Below are positions 7,938 to 17,625 of a DNA stretch of 64,000 nt, one piece after another. The translations under genes and the position numbers were made by a program. Position 1 is the stretch's first letter; each line of letters begins with the position of its first letter. The notes under the pieces were generated by a model. That model saw nothing but the letters and a program-made list of their open reading frames with translations. It made no database searches and had not been told where the DNA came from. Source of the stretch: Methanomassiliicoccales archaeon (GTDB taxonomy: Archaea > Thermoplasmatota > Thermoplasmata > Methanomassiliicoccales > UBA472); assembly GCA_026394395.1 (NCBI GenBank), contig JAPKYK010000002.1, positions 1 to 64,000 on the forward strand. The letters run 5' to 3'.

Positions 7938-9905
7938 ATGAGCATACTCGAATACGCATGGTTGATCCCGGTCCTACCGTTACTGGCCTTCGTCATAGTC
8001 GGGTTCCTGGGCGGCAAGATGAAAGACAGTGGCCATTTAGTGGCCTTGATCGGTGTCGGAGGCGGCATGGTCCTGGCCCTGTGGACGGCCTTCGAGCTGC
8101 TGACCACCGGGACCGTCTACCGAGACTCCATGGACTGGGTGGTCCTAAGTTCGGACTACACCATCGAGATGGGGATCTTCCTGGACAACGTGGCGGCCAT
8201 GATGCTCATCGTGGTCTCCTTCATCTCCTTCCTGGTGGTCGTCTACTCCAAGGGTTACATGCACGACCAGGGGAAGAGGCAGCACCGTTACTTCACCGAG
8301 ATATGCCTCTTCGTGGGCGTCATGCTCGGGCTGGTATTGGCCAACAACTTCCTGCAGATGTTCATCTTCTGGGAACTGGTCGGTCTCTGCTCGTACCTGC
8401 TCATCGGCTTCTGGTTCGAGAGGCCTGCAGCGGCCCGCGCGGCCAAGAAGGCCTTCCTGGTGACCAGGGTAGGGGACGTCATGTTCATGATCGGCCTCTT
8501 CCTGCTGTTCACCGAGCTGCACACCCTAAACTATGAGCTGGTCTGGGCCTCCCTGGCCTCAGCGGACCAGACGACCCTGGCCTTCGCCGCCTTCTTCCTG
8601 TTCGGAGGGGCCATAGGCAAGAGCGCCCAGTTCCCGTTGCATGACTGGCTCCCGGACGCTATGGAAGGTCCGACCACCGTCTCCGCGTTAATACACGCGG
8701 CCACCATGGTCAACGCCGGTGTCTACCTGGTCGCTAGAGCCTTCCCGATCATAGCGACGAGCGCCGAGGTAAGCCTCTTCGTGGCCGCCATTGGAGGCAT
8801 CACCGCCTTCATAGCCGCTACCATGGCCCTCTGCGCCCCTAAGATCAAGGGAGTGCTCGCTTACTCCACCGTCTCACAGCTGGGGTACATGATATTGGCT
8901 CTTGGCTCTGGTGCGTTCCTATGGAACCAGGGTCATGAGCTCGCTGGAAGTTTAGCCTTCGGAGCTGGCCTGTTCCATCTGATGAACCACGCCTTCTTCA
9001 AAGGCATGCTCTTCCTTGGCGCCGGTTCGGTCATTCACTTCGTAGGCACCGAGAACCTGAACGAGATGGGCGGCCTAGGCAAGTACATGAAGGTCACAAG
9101 CATCACCATGCTGATATCCTCCCTGTCCATCGCCGGCATTCCGGTCCTGTCCGGGTTCTGGAGCAAGGACGAGGTGCTCGCCGTGGCCTTCGAGGCCGGG
9201 GACCTGAACCTCACGTTCATGCTGTTATGGGTGCTGGGAGTCGCCACCGCCTTCATGACCGCCTTCTACATGTTCCGCATGTGGTTCATGGCGTTCAAGG
9301 GCGAAGAGAAGGAGGGTACCAGGCGCGCTCTCGCGCACGGGCACCACGCTCACGAGGCCCCGATCACCATGTTGATACCTCTGATCGTATTGGTGATCCT
9401 GGCCTTCGGCTCCGGATTCGCGCTGTTCATCGGCGACGGGTTCTACTCGACCATCAATATGGGCGGTAATTTCGAGGCCATGGATATAGGCGAGCGCCTA
9501 ACCGAGGTGTTCACCTCCCCGCTGACCTACCTATCCATAGTCGCGGCGGTGGGCGGGATCCTTCTTGCATACTTCACCTTCTTCAAGACCAAGGTGTCCG
9601 CGGAGAAGGTCGTGTCCAAAGGCTTCCCCAAGGCCATGCGCCAGCTGTTACTGGACCGCTACAAGTTCCCCGTAGCTTATGACAAGATAGGCTACGTGGG
9701 CGTGTACGGCTTCTCCCTGCTGCTGGACAAGTTCGATCATTATATCATCGACGGCATAGTGAATGCCATCAGCGCCTTCCTGATCAAGGCCGGCGGAGTG
9801 GTCCGCAAGGCCCAGACCGGGCTGATTCAGAACTACACCACGCTCTTGCTGTTGGGAGTCTCGCTGATAATCGTTCTGCTCTATGTCGTAGGAGCGCTGA
9901 GGTGA
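7938..9905 (+). CDS. fpoL: Fpo/Nuo-like proton-pumping subunit L
   Basis: 655 residues, the largest membrane subunit, of the Mrp antiporter family. It has the family core with FWELVGLCSYLLIGFW (helix 5 glutamate, near residue 145), KSAQFPLHDWLPDAMEGPT (near residue 230) and a long C-terminal extension ending in a hydrophobic helix, as expected for the lateral helix of NuoL. No break or truncation seen. One base separates it from the fpoK stop. Confidence 0.95.
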   Translation: MSILEYAWLIPVLPLLAFVIVGFLGGKMKDSGHLVALIGVGGGMVLALWTAFELLTTGTVYRDSMDWVVLSSDYTIEMGIFLDNVAAMMLIVVSFISFLVVVYSKGYMHDQGKRQHRYFTEICLFVGVMLGLVLANNFLQMFIFWELVGLCSYLLIGFWFERPAAARAAKKAFLVTRVGDVMFMIGLFLLFTELHTLNYELVWASLASADQTTLAFAAFFLFGGAIGKSAQFPLHDWLPDAMEGPTTVSALIHAATMVNAGVYLVARAFPIIATSAEVSLFVAAIGGITAFIAATMALCAPKIKGVLAYSTVSQLGYMILALGSGAFLWNQGHELAGSLAFGAGLFHLMNHAFFKGMLFLGAGSVIHFVGTENLNEMGGLGKYMKVTSITMLISSLSIAGIPVLSGFWSKDEVLAVAFEAGDLNLTFMLLWVLGVATAFMTAFYMFRMWFMAFKGEEKEGTRRALAHGHHAHEAPITMLIPLIVLVILAFGSGFALFIGDGFYSTINMGGNFEAMDIGERLTEVFTSPLTYLSIVAAVGGILLAYFTFFKTKVSAEKVVSKGFPKAMRQLLLDRYKFPVAYDKIGYVGVYGFSLLLDKFDHYIIDGIVNAISAFLIKAGGVVRKAQTGLIQNYTTLLLLGVSLIIVLLYVVGALR

Positions 9906-9909
9906 TCCC

Positions 9910-11403
9910 ATGTTAGAGAACATACCGATACTATCCCTGCTGTTGTTATTCCCCCTGATCGGTGCAGTGGTCACCTTCTTCCTGGGGAAGAACCCCAAGA
10001 TGGCCAAGATGTCGGCGTTGGCTTTCTCCGCCATATCCTTGGCGCTCTCGCTGTTGATGCTCACGGAATACGTGCAGACCGCCGGCGGCTACCAGTTCCA
10101 TGAATCATTCACCTGGATAGACGCCCTCGGCATCCAATACATCGTAGGCGTGGACGGAATCAGCGTGCCCATGGTCTTCCTGAGCACCCTATTGGTTTTC
10201 CTGGCCGTAATATTCTCCTGGGACATCGAACACCGGACCAACCAGTACATGGCCTTGCTGCTAGTGCTGGAGCTCGGAGTGCTAGGTGTCTTCATGGCCC
10301 TGGACTACTTCGTGTTCTACATCTTCTGGGAGGTAGTGCTGATCCCGATGTACTTCCTGATCAGCATCTGGGGCGGTCCGAGGCGGTCCTATGCGGCGAT
10401 CAAATTCTTCATCTATACCCACATCGCCAGTTTGGTCATGTTGCTGGGCATATTCGCCATGTACTTCGAGGCCGGGTCCATCAGCGGAATCTACACCTTC
10501 AGCATGGAGACCATAAACGCGATCTCCCCGACGTTCGGGACCACCTTCCAGATAATTGTGTTCGGAGCCCTCTTCTTCGGCTTCGCCGTAAAGATGCCCA
10601 TGTTCCCCTTCCATACCTGGCTACCGGACACGCACGTGGAAGCCCCCACCGCCGGCTCCGTCCTCCTGGCCGGACTACTGCTTAAAATGGGCGCCTACGG
10701 TATCATCCGCATCGCCCTTCCCGCCCTGCCCACCGGTGCTGGTGAATGGCAATGGGTCATGGTCATAATGGCCATCCTGTCCATCATCTACGGCGCTCTG
10801 ATGTGCCTGGCACAGAAGGACCTGAAGAAGATGGTAGCATACTCCTCCATCAGCCACATGGGGCTGGTGCTGCTAGGATTCGCCACCTTCAGCGAGCTTG
10901 GGATCGCCGCAGGCGTGTTCCAGATGTTCGCCCACGGTCTCATCACCGCCGTCCTCTTCATGATGTGCGGCGTGGTGCAGCACAAGACGGGCACCAGGAA
11001 CATCCCCAGGCTGGGTGGCCTGGCGGCCAAGATGCCGTACGCCGCGACCTTCATGATGATCGGTTTCCTGGCCTCCCTGGGCCTGCCGGGAATGGTCGGC
11101 TTCGTGGCGGAGTTCTCGATATTCACCTCCACCTATGATGCCTTCGGCTGGCTGCTACTGATCCCGGTGATGAGCGTGGCCATAACCGCCGCCTATTACA
11201 TCTGGGCCATGCAGCGGACCCTCTTCGGCCCCCTGACCAAGGAAGTGGACACCGAGCACATGCACGACCTGTACTGGTACGAGGCGCTGCCCCTGGCGGT
11301 GCTTAGCGGTTTCATCGTGCTCTTCGGCATGTTCCCCGCACTGGTGATGGACTACATACGCCCCGCCGTCGGCGCGGTCGTGGGTCTTCTGGGAGGGATC
11401 TAA
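9910..11403 (+). CDS. fpoM: Fpo/Nuo-like proton-pumping subunit M
   Basis: 497 residues, about 14 helices, of the antiporter family. Characteristic segments are VDGISVPMVFLSTLL (near residue 80), YIFWEVVLIPMYFLI with the key glutamate (near 140) and KMPMFPFHTWLPDTHVEAPT with the key lysine (near 235). It follows fpoL by 4 bases with GGTGAT upstream, and the fpoN GTG directly follows its TAA. Confidence 0.95.
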   Translation: MLENIPILSLLLLFPLIGAVVTFFLGKNPKMAKMSALAFSAISLALSLLMLTEYVQTAGGYQFHESFTWIDALGIQYIVGVDGISVPMVFLSTLLVFLAVIFSWDIEHRTNQYMALLLVLELGVLGVFMALDYFVFYIFWEVVLIPMYFLISIWGGPRRSYAAIKFFIYTHIASLVMLLGIFAMYFEAGSISGIYTFSMETINAISPTFGTTFQIIVFGALFFGFAVKMPMFPFHTWLPDTHVEAPTAGSVLLAGLLLKMGAYGIIRIALPALPTGAGEWQWVMVIMAILSIIYGALMCLAQKDLKKMVAYSSISHMGLVLLGFATFSELGIAAGVFQMFAHGLITAVLFMMCGVVQHKTGTRNIPRLGGLAAKMPYAATFMMIGFLASLGLPGMVGFVAEFSIFTSTYDAFGWLLLIPVMSVAITAAYYIWAMQRTLFGPLTKEVDTEHMHDLYWYEALPLAVLSGFIVLFGMFPALVMDYIRPAVGAVVGLLGGI

Positions 11404-12858
11404 GTGGACTACTCAGCGATATACCCCGAGATCATATTGGCCCTGTTCGCCATAGCCATACCCGCCGTGGGCATGGTCATCAAGGACAGCAAGTACCTGG
11501 CGACAGTATCGTTGGCAGGCGTTGGGTTATCCATGCTAGCGGTCCTCATGCACTTCCTCAGCAGTGCCGGGGCCGTGGTATTCGACACCGGCATCCTGGT
11601 GCTGGATGACTTCAGCGGCCTGTTCATGATGATCTTCCTGAGCGTGGCCTTCGTGGTCATACTGGCCTCGGGCAAGTTCATCGAAGGCCAGAAGCACGCC
11701 TCGGAGTATTTCTCCCTGATTCTGCTAGCGACCGTAGGCATGCTGCTGGTGGCCTCTTCGACCGACCTCTTCGTGCTTTACGTAGGCATCGAAGTGACCA
11801 GCATATCCTCCTACGCCCTGGTGGCCTTCCGCAAGAAGGACCTGAAGGGGACGGAAGCGGCCACGAAGTACTTCATCTTCGGCGGCGTTTCCTCGGCCTT
11901 CACCCTGTTCGGTATATCCCTGCTGTACGGCGTGACCGGCACGACCTCCTTCGCCGGCATCGGGGCGGCAATGGCCACCCTGACCGGGTTCCAGGAGATC
12001 GTCTGGGTGGCGCTGGTCATGGTCATCGTGGGCTTCGGCTTCAAGGTGGCCATGGTACCGTTCCATTCCTGGGCCCCGGATGTGTACGAGGGTGCCCCGA
12101 GCACCATCACCGCCATGCTGGCAGCCGACTCCAAGAAGATGGGCTTCGTCGCCCTGTTCAAGTTCTTCCTGATCGGTATGATCGCCATCAAGGCGGACTG
12201 GGACATCGTGGTGGCCCTAATAGCCATAGTGACCATGACGGTGGGCAACCTGGCAGCGCTCAACCAGACCAGCATCAAGAGGATGTTGGCCTACTCGAGC
12301 ATCGCCCAGGCCGGCTACATACTGATCGCCATACCGGTGGGTACGGAATACGCCCTGACGGGCGGAATATTCCACATCATGACCCACGCCTTCATGAAGG
12401 GCGGAGCGTTCATCATCGTGGCCACCCTGTCCGTCGCGGCCATTGGCGAGAAGATTGCGGACTATAAGGGACTGGCCAAGAGGTCCAAGTTCATGGCCTT
12501 TTCCATGATGGTGCTGCTCTTCTCCCTGGCGGGCATACCGCCCCTGGCCGGGTTCGCCAGCAAGGTCGTGCTGTTCTCCGCCCCCATATCGGGTGCGGTG
12601 GCCGGCTCGGAATGGATGATCTGGCTGTCCGTGGCAGGCATCATCAACAGCGCCATATCCCTGTACTACTACGCCCGCGTGGTCAAGTACATGTACGTGG
12701 ACGAGCTGGAAGAAGGTGCCCCATCGGACAAGCTAAAGCTGCCCAAGAGCATGATGGCTGCGGTCGCGATATGCGTCGTAGCGGTCATCGTGATAGGGGT
12801 CTATCCGAACTTCTTCATACAGCTCTGCCAGAACGCCGCCCATGCCTTGTTCGCCTGA
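11404..12858 (+). CDS. fpoN: Fpo/Nuo-like proton-pumping subunit N
   Basis: 484 residues, third antiporter-like pump subunit, with KVAMVPFHSWAPDVYEGAPS (near residue 220) and the second-half lysine region (KRMLAYSSIAQAGY). GTG start immediately after the fpoM stop. It is the last gene of the operon: no FpoO gene follows, and a T-rich termination stretch begins 12 bases downstream. Confidence 0.94.
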   Translation: MDYSAIYPEIILALFAIAIPAVGMVIKDSKYLATVSLAGVGLSMLAVLMHFLSSAGAVVFDTGILVLDDFSGLFMMIFLSVAFVVILASGKFIEGQKHASEYFSLILLATVGMLLVASSTDLFVLYVGIEVTSISSYALVAFRKKDLKGTEAATKYFIFGGVSSAFTLFGISLLYGVTGTTSFAGIGAAMATLTGFQEIVWVALVMVIVGFGFKVAMVPFHSWAPDVYEGAPSTITAMLAADSKKMGFVALFKFFLIGMIAIKADWDIVVALIAIVTMTVGNLAALNQTSIKRMLAYSSIAQAGYILIAIPVGTEYALTGGIFHIMTHAFMKGGAFIIVATLSVAAIGEKIADYKGLAKRSKFMAFSMMVLLFSLAGIPPLAGFASKVVLFSAPISGAVAGSEWMIWLSVAGIINSAISLYYYARVVKYMYVDELEEGAPSDKLKLPKSMMAAVAICVVAVIVIGVYPNFFIQLCQNAAHALFA

Positions 12859-12870
12859 AATCCCTTACCC

Positions 12871-12892
12871 CTTTCTCTTATTTTTTCTTCTC
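12871..12892 (+). terminator. T-rich terminator after fpoN
   Basis: Pyrimidine-rich run with six consecutive T, just after the fpoN stop and before the next promoter. Archaeal RNA polymerase commonly terminates at such T tracts without a hairpin. Confidence 0.5.
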
Positions 12893-12920
12893 TGATGGGA
12901 ACGCTGGCCTGTTCGATGGC

Positions 12921-12928
12921 TTAAATAC
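12921..12928 (+). promoter_or_regulatory. TATA box for the prenyl diphosphate synthase
   Basis: TTAAATAC centred about 23-26 bases before ATG 12947, giving a leaderless transcript and starting a new unit after the fpo operon. Confidence 0.55.
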
Positions 12929-12946
12929 TTCCAGTAATGGTTAAGT

Positions 12947-13933
12947 ATGGATTGCTCATATCCAGCGACGATGTCTCAGTCATGGGAGGCCTCCATCAAG
13001 GATGAACTGCAGATGGTGGAACAGGAGATCCACCGTAGCATCCAGTCGGAGCAGCCCATTCTCACCGAGATAAGCGATTACGTCATAACCTCGGGCGGAA
13101 AGCGCATGCGCCCGGGGGTCACCATACTGTCCTATTTGACCAACGGGGGCAAGGACGTCTCCGAGGCGGTCAAGATCGCCGCGGCCTTCGAAATGATACA
13201 CTCCGCCACCCTCATCCACGACGACATCAACGACCGGTCGGAGATGAGGCGGGGCAAGCCCTCCGCATACAAGAAGTTCGGACTGCAGAAGGCCTTGGTC
13301 GGCGGGGACTTTCTTTTCGTGAAAGCCTTCGCCATCGGCGGCTTCTTCAACGAGGAGATCGTCAGCCTGGTGGCTGAGGCCTGCACGGCCATCGCCGAGA
13401 GCGAGATAATGCAGTTCGAGAAGGAGGGGCAGGTCGCTCCCATCGACGTTTACCTGAACATCATCGAGGGCAAGACCGCCAAACCGATAATGGCCAGTGC
13501 CCGCATCGGAGCGTATCTGGCCGATGCCAGCCCCGATCGGATCCACGCCATGGGCGATTACGGGATCAACATAGGGATAGCCTTCCAGATCGTGGACGAC
13601 ATCCTGGACATCGTAGGGAACGAGAAGGCCTTGGGCAAGCCCCGCATGGTGGACTTCGATGAGGCCAAGGCCACCCTGCCGCTAATCTATGCCATGGGAG
13701 ACCCCGCGGTGAGCGAGCGCCTCTCCAAGCTTTTCCAAAAGAAAAGCAAATCGGAGAAGGACATCGAGGAGGCCCTGTCCCTGATAGCCAAGACCACGGC
13801 CATCGAAAGGTCGAAGGTCAAGGCCAGGGAGTACGCCGACAAGGCGCTGAAGGCCTTGGAGGGCGTTCCCGAGTCCAATCACAAGGAAGGGCTGCGCAAG
13901 CTCGCCGAGACTGTGGTCAACCGCAGCTATTGA
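12947..13933 (+). CDS. geranylgeranyl (trans-polyprenyl) diphosphate synthase
   Basis: 328 residues. Builds the C20 (or longer) isoprenoid diphosphate for archaeal membrane lipids. Both aspartate-rich motifs are present: first HDDIND followed by RRGKPS, second DDILD near residue 220; the GGKRMRPG motif lies near residue 50. ATG 12947 fits the leaderless promoter; ATG 12971 would give a 320-residue form. It overlaps or abuts the geranylgeranyl reductase region on the same strand, consistent with a lipid operon. Confidence 0.87.
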   Translation: MDCSYPATMSQSWEASIKDELQMVEQEIHRSIQSEQPILTEISDYVITSGGKRMRPGVTILSYLTNGGKDVSEAVKIAAAFEMIHSATLIHDDINDRSEMRRGKPSAYKKFGLQKALVGGDFLFVKAFAIGGFFNEEIVSLVAEACTAIAESEIMQFEKEGQVAPIDVYLNIIEGKTAKPIMASARIGAYLADASPDRIHAMGDYGINIGIAFQIVDDILDIVGNEKALGKPRMVDFDEAKATLPLIYAMGDPAVSERLSKLFQKKSKSEKDIEEALSLIAKTTAIERSKVKAREYADKALKALEGVPESNHKEGLRKLAETVVNRSY

Positions 13934-13956
13934 GCGCGCGCCCGTTGGTGAGCAGC

Positions 13957-15045
13957 ATGAGCGAGGAACTCAAGGTGGATGTGGTAGTGGTGGGAGCCGG
14001 CCCGGCCGGCAGCACCACCGCCAGGTACGCGGCCGAGAGCGGAGCGGACGTGCTAGTTCTCGAACGCAGGTCCCAAGTGGGCGTGCCGGTCCGCTGCGGA
14101 GAGTTCATGCCCAGCTTGGAGGAGATGACCGCCATGTTCCCGAGCACCGGCGACATGGCCGAGCTCTTCGAAGTGCCCGCGGACCTGGTTTGCATTAAAT
14201 GCGACACCACGCGCATCTACTCCCCCAAGTTCACCCGTTACGAGATCCCTTTCATCGGCTACACCACCGACAGGGACCGACTGGACCAGTTCTTCGCCTC
14301 CCAGGCCGAGAAGGCCGGGGCCTGGATCATGACCGGTCAGCGGGTCACAAAGGTGAGCGAAGGGCTGGTGCAGACGGACGACCTGACCGTCAAGGCCAAG
14401 GTCATCGTGGGGGCCGACGGTCCCATGTCCATCGTGGGCAAGGCCTTCGGTCTGCCGCGTTCCAAGGACCTGTGCCCCGCCGTGACCACCCAGATAAAGG
14501 GAGATTTCGAGCCGGTATGCGAGATGTACTTCGGCACGGTGGCCCCGGGGGGATATGCCTGGATAATCCCCAAGAAGGGCGCAGCCAACGTCGGGCTGGG
14601 CGTGGCCCGCCGGTTCAGCAAGGACACGATCAACAATTATTTCGAGAGCTTCTTGGAGGTGAAGGGACTGAAGGCCGACAAGCCCGAAGGTAAGCTCATA
14701 CCCATGTCCATGCCCGCCAAGAGGACCGTGGCCGGGCAGGCTATCACCGTCGGCGACGCCGCCGGGCAGGTCATGGCCGTGAACGGCGGCGGCATACCCA
14801 TCGCCCGTATGGCCGGGCGGGTGGCCGGCAGGGCCGTGGCCGAGAACGTGCTCAAAGGGACGAGCCTGGAAAAGTACGAAGAGGAGTGGCGCAGGCAGAT
14901 CTTCAAGCAGCTACGCACCGCCGCCCACACCAAATTCCTGGCGGGACTGTGCTTCGGCAGCGCCTGGCGCACCGAGACGGCCATGAGGTTCCTGGGCGAG
15001 CGGAGGATGAACAACCTCATCCGCTGCCGCCGCATCCTGCCTTAG
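13957..15045 (+). CDS. geranylgeranyl reductase family flavoprotein
   Basis: 362 residues. These FAD enzymes saturate the isoprenoid chains of archaeal lipids. The Rossmann motif VGAGPAGSTTARYAA starts near residue 12, followed by the acidic end of strand 2 (LERR), a conserved PVRCGE loop near residue 47, and the second FAD motif VGDAAGQVMAVNGGGIP near residue 265. ATG 13957 has GGTGAG four bases upstream; a TTG at 13930 overlaps the previous stop and is less likely. The stop overlaps the convergent radical SAM gene by 4 bases. Confidence 0.85.
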   Translation: MSEELKVDVVVVGAGPAGSTTARYAAESGADVLVLERRSQVGVPVRCGEFMPSLEEMTAMFPSTGDMAELFEVPADLVCIKCDTTRIYSPKFTRYEIPFIGYTTDRDRLDQFFASQAEKAGAWIMTGQRVTKVSEGLVQTDDLTVKAKVIVGADGPMSIVGKAFGLPRSKDLCPAVTTQIKGDFEPVCEMYFGTVAPGGYAWIIPKKGAANVGLGVARRFSKDTINNYFESFLEVKGLKADKPEGKLIPMSMPAKRTVAGQAITVGDAAGQVMAVNGGGIPIARMAGRVAGRAVAENVLKGTSLEKYEEEWRRQIFKQLRTAAHTKFLAGLCFGSAWRTETAMRFLGERRMNNLIRCRRILP

Positions 15046-16754
15046 AGGCCCCGGATCAGGGATATCACCGCTCGGGGCATGCTGCGCACGAGGCTCTTGC
15101 TCATCCACTCCATCTCCCGCTTGTGGGTGATGGTGCTCTCCATGAGCTCCTCGGACCTCCTCTGAAGTTCCTGGAAGGCCTTCTTCTTCTCCTCCGGGTC
15201 CTGCATGGCCACAGCGGCATCCACCTTCTTCATCATCTCCGCCGCCTCGCTAGAGCGCTGCAAACGGTAGTCCAGCTCCTCCTTGGTGATGAGACCGCAA
15301 TCGAACCTGGCCTTGTTTATGGCGTCGGCGGCCTCGTAGCTGACCTCCGCGATGTCGTCGCGGGTCATCCATTTGGTCTCGTAGGACAGCACGTATTTCC
15401 AACTGGGCGAGGGAAGGCGGGCGCGGTGTTCCTCGAGCGTCCGCGCCAATGAGATGTATCCATACTTTTCTGGGTCCTCGAAGACCATGGAGCCAGGGTC
15501 CAGGAACGGGGCCAGGGGGGAGATGAACACGCAGAGCCGGGGGTCCTTGTTAGCGACCTCATACAGATGCTTGGCATATTCTGCGCTCTTGACCGCCGAC
15601 TCCCTGGTCTGCTTCGGCAGACCGATCATGAAGAAGACGTCGAACCTCTCTGCCCCGTACTTCAGGGCGTTCCTGATAGACTCATCCAGCTCCTCGTTGG
15701 AGTACTTACGTCCAAGGGCCTCGCGCACCTCAGGATCGTGGGAATCGGGGGATATCTCCACGGAGAACCCTTTGGTGTGCGTACTAGCTAGTTTGTAGAA
15801 CTCCTCGTCCGGGGGAGTGAAGAACTCGAAGACCAACGGATTGGTCACCTTGAGGCGCTTCACCTCGGCGAAGAAGCGCTCCATGTACTGCGGTCCGCCG
15901 CGGCGGGGGTCGCCGACGATGAACGTTGGCGCCTTGATGTAGTTCTGGATGTTACGCACGTCCATGGCCAGCTTCTCCGGGTCACGGAATGCGGGCTTCT
16001 TGCGGTTTAGGAAACGGTGCATGGCCGAGCAGGAGCCGCCGCACACCGAGCAGTTCAGGTGGCAGCCCTTGATGGAAAAGACCATGGTGATCGGGTAGCG
16101 GTCCCAGTCCTTGAAGGGCTTGTGACCTTCGATGTCGTGGTGCCTGATCACCGACCTGACGATCCAGCCGTAGTCCACGTCCTGATAGTCCAGGGTGTCG
16201 GGGACGTAGGAGATAGGGTTGTGGTGGACGCCCTTCTCGTCCTTCCAGCTGAGGTTCTCCACCTGTTCAAGGGGCGTTCCGCTCTTGAGCGCCTCCATCA
16301 AGTGCTGCAGTGGGACCTCGGTGGAATCGCCCTTCAGTATCAGGTCCACCTCGGGGCGGTCGAGGAGCTCCTCGTGGTAGTACGTGGCGGAGAACCCCCC
16401 CATGAGCACTTTGGCCTTCGGGTGGTGCTTCTTGACCAGCTTGGCGATCTCCAGCGCCCCGTGGGCGTGGGGCAGCCAATGCAGGTCGATGCCGAAAACC
16501 TTGGAATCGAGCTTGGAGATGAGCTTCTCCACGTCCAGCTTCCGGTCGTTCAGCATCATGCTGGCCAGGTTGACGATGCGCACCTTGTAGCCGTTCTTGG
16601 CCTGGTGCACGGCCATGGTGATGAAGCCGAAGGGGTACATCTCGAAGACCGGGGTGGACGGCACCATGTCGCTGACCGGCCCGTAGAACAGGAACTCCTT
16701 GCGAAAATCGTAGACGCTGGGTGCGTGCAGGAAGATGATGTCCTCTTTGCTCAT
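15042..16754 (-). CDS. B12-binding radical SAM protein
   Basis: 570 residues. The N-terminal part (about 1-170) looks like a cobalamin-binding Rossmann domain, with GIDLHWLPHAHGA and LMGGFSATYYHEEL. The radical SAM motif GCHLNCSVC (CxxxCxxC) lies near residue 235 with an additional CGGSC. The C-terminus is helical. It resembles the B12/radical SAM family typified by Thermoplasma Ta0216, whose reaction is not known to me. A TATA-like stretch near 16786-16798 serves it alone. It lies among isoprenoid lipid genes, so a lipid-modifying role is possible but only an inference. Confidence 0.78.
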   Translation of the reverse strand: MSKEDIIFLHAPSVYDFRKEFLFYGPVSDMVPSTPVFEMYPFGFITMAVHQAKNGYKVRIVNLASMMLNDRKLDVEKLISKLDSKVFGIDLHWLPHAHGALEIAKLVKKHHPKAKVLMGGFSATYYHEELLDRPEVDLILKGDSTEVPLQHLMEALKSGTPLEQVENLSWKDEKGVHHNPISYVPDTLDYQDVDYGWIVRSVIRHHDIEGHKPFKDWDRYPITMVFSIKGCHLNCSVCGGSCSAMHRFLNRKKPAFRDPEKLAMDVRNIQNYIKAPTFIVGDPRRGGPQYMERFFAEVKRLKVTNPLVFEFFTPPDEEFYKLASTHTKGFSVEISPDSHDPEVREALGRKYSNEELDESIRNALKYGAERFDVFFMIGLPKQTRESAVKSAEYAKHLYEVANKDPRLCVFISPLAPFLDPGSMVFEDPEKYGYISLARTLEEHRARLPSPSWKYVLSYETKWMTRDDIAEVSYEAADAINKARFDCGLITKEELDYRLQRSSEAAEMMKKVDAAVAMQDPEEKKKAFQELQRRSEELMESTITHKREMEWMSKSLVRSMPRAVISLIRGL

Positions 16755-16816
16755 CCTTGGGCCTCTGGCACGCTGACATTGTCGATTATATTTAAAATGT
16801 CATGCACCGAGGTTCA

Positions 16817-17599
16817 TCACTTGCCGAAGCGCCTCTGTCTCGCTTGATAGGAGCGTATCGCCCGCATGAAGTCCACCTTGCGGAAGCCGGGCCAGAAAAC
16901 GTCGGTGAAGTACAGCTCGGAATAGGCTAGCTGCCAGAGCAGGAAGTTCGAGACCCTCTCCTCGCCCGAGGTGCGCAGGACCAGGTCGGGGTCGGGGAAG
17001 TCGGCGGTGTATAGAAAGCTGGAGAACATCTTCTCGTCGATCTCTTCCACGTTCATCTCGCCGTCCTTGACCTTGGTGGCGATGCGCTTGATGGCCGTTA
17101 TCATCTCCTGCCGGCTGCCGTAGGCCACAGCGATGTTGTAGAAGTAGCGGTCGTAGTCCTTGGTTCGCTGCTCGGCCACCTCTATGGCCTTGATCACCCG
17201 CTCCGGCAGCAGCTCCTTCTGGCCCAGGACCGTCACCTTGATATGGTTCTTGTGCACCCGGGCGTCCTCCGCCAGCTTAAGAAAGCTCTCGGCGAAAAGG
17301 TCCATGAGGAAAGACACCTCGCCCTCATCGCGGTTGAGGTTCTCGGTGGAGAAGGCGTAGACCGTAAGCACGCGAATGCCCATCTCCTGGCACCATTCCA
17401 TGACCTCCTCCAACTTGTCTTTTCCCTTGGCGTGGCCCTCGTGCGCCGCCAGCCCGATCTCCTGGGCGAAGCGGCGGTTACCGTCCATGATGATAGCCAC
17501 GTGGTCCGGGATCTTGCCCTCCATGACCTCCTTGAACAGCCGCCGCTCGTAGGTCTGATAGGCGGTGTTGGCGATCGCGCGGGTAATCTCGTTGGACAT
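16817..17599 (-). CDS. uppS: cis-prenyl (undecaprenyl-type) diphosphate synthase
   Basis: 260 residues. Adds isopentenyl units in cis to make the polyprenyl carrier lipid used in glycan assembly. The UppS signature IMDGNRRFAQEIG (near residue 35), the AFSTENLNR motif (near 85) and the C-terminal RTSGEERVSNFLLWQLAYSE block are all present. ATG 17599 has AGGTG six bases upstream; GTG 17608 is an alternative. It follows the marker-11-like gene by 26 bases on the same strand. Confidence 0.92.
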   Translation of the reverse strand: MSNEITRAIANTAYQTYERRLFKEVMEGKIPDHVAIIMDGNRRFAQEIGLAAHEGHAKGKDKLEEVMEWCQEMGIRVLTVYAFSTENLNRDEGEVSFLMDLFAESFLKLAEDARVHKNHIKVTVLGQKELLPERVIKAIEVAEQRTKDYDRYFYNIAVAYGSRQEMITAIKRIATKVKDGEMNVEEIDEKMFSSFLYTADFPDPDLVLRTSGEERVSNFLLWQLAYSELYFTDVFWPGFRKVDFMRAIRSYQARQRRFGK

Positions 17600-17625
17600 C
17601 TGTGGCACCTAGGTCATTCGGTGTT

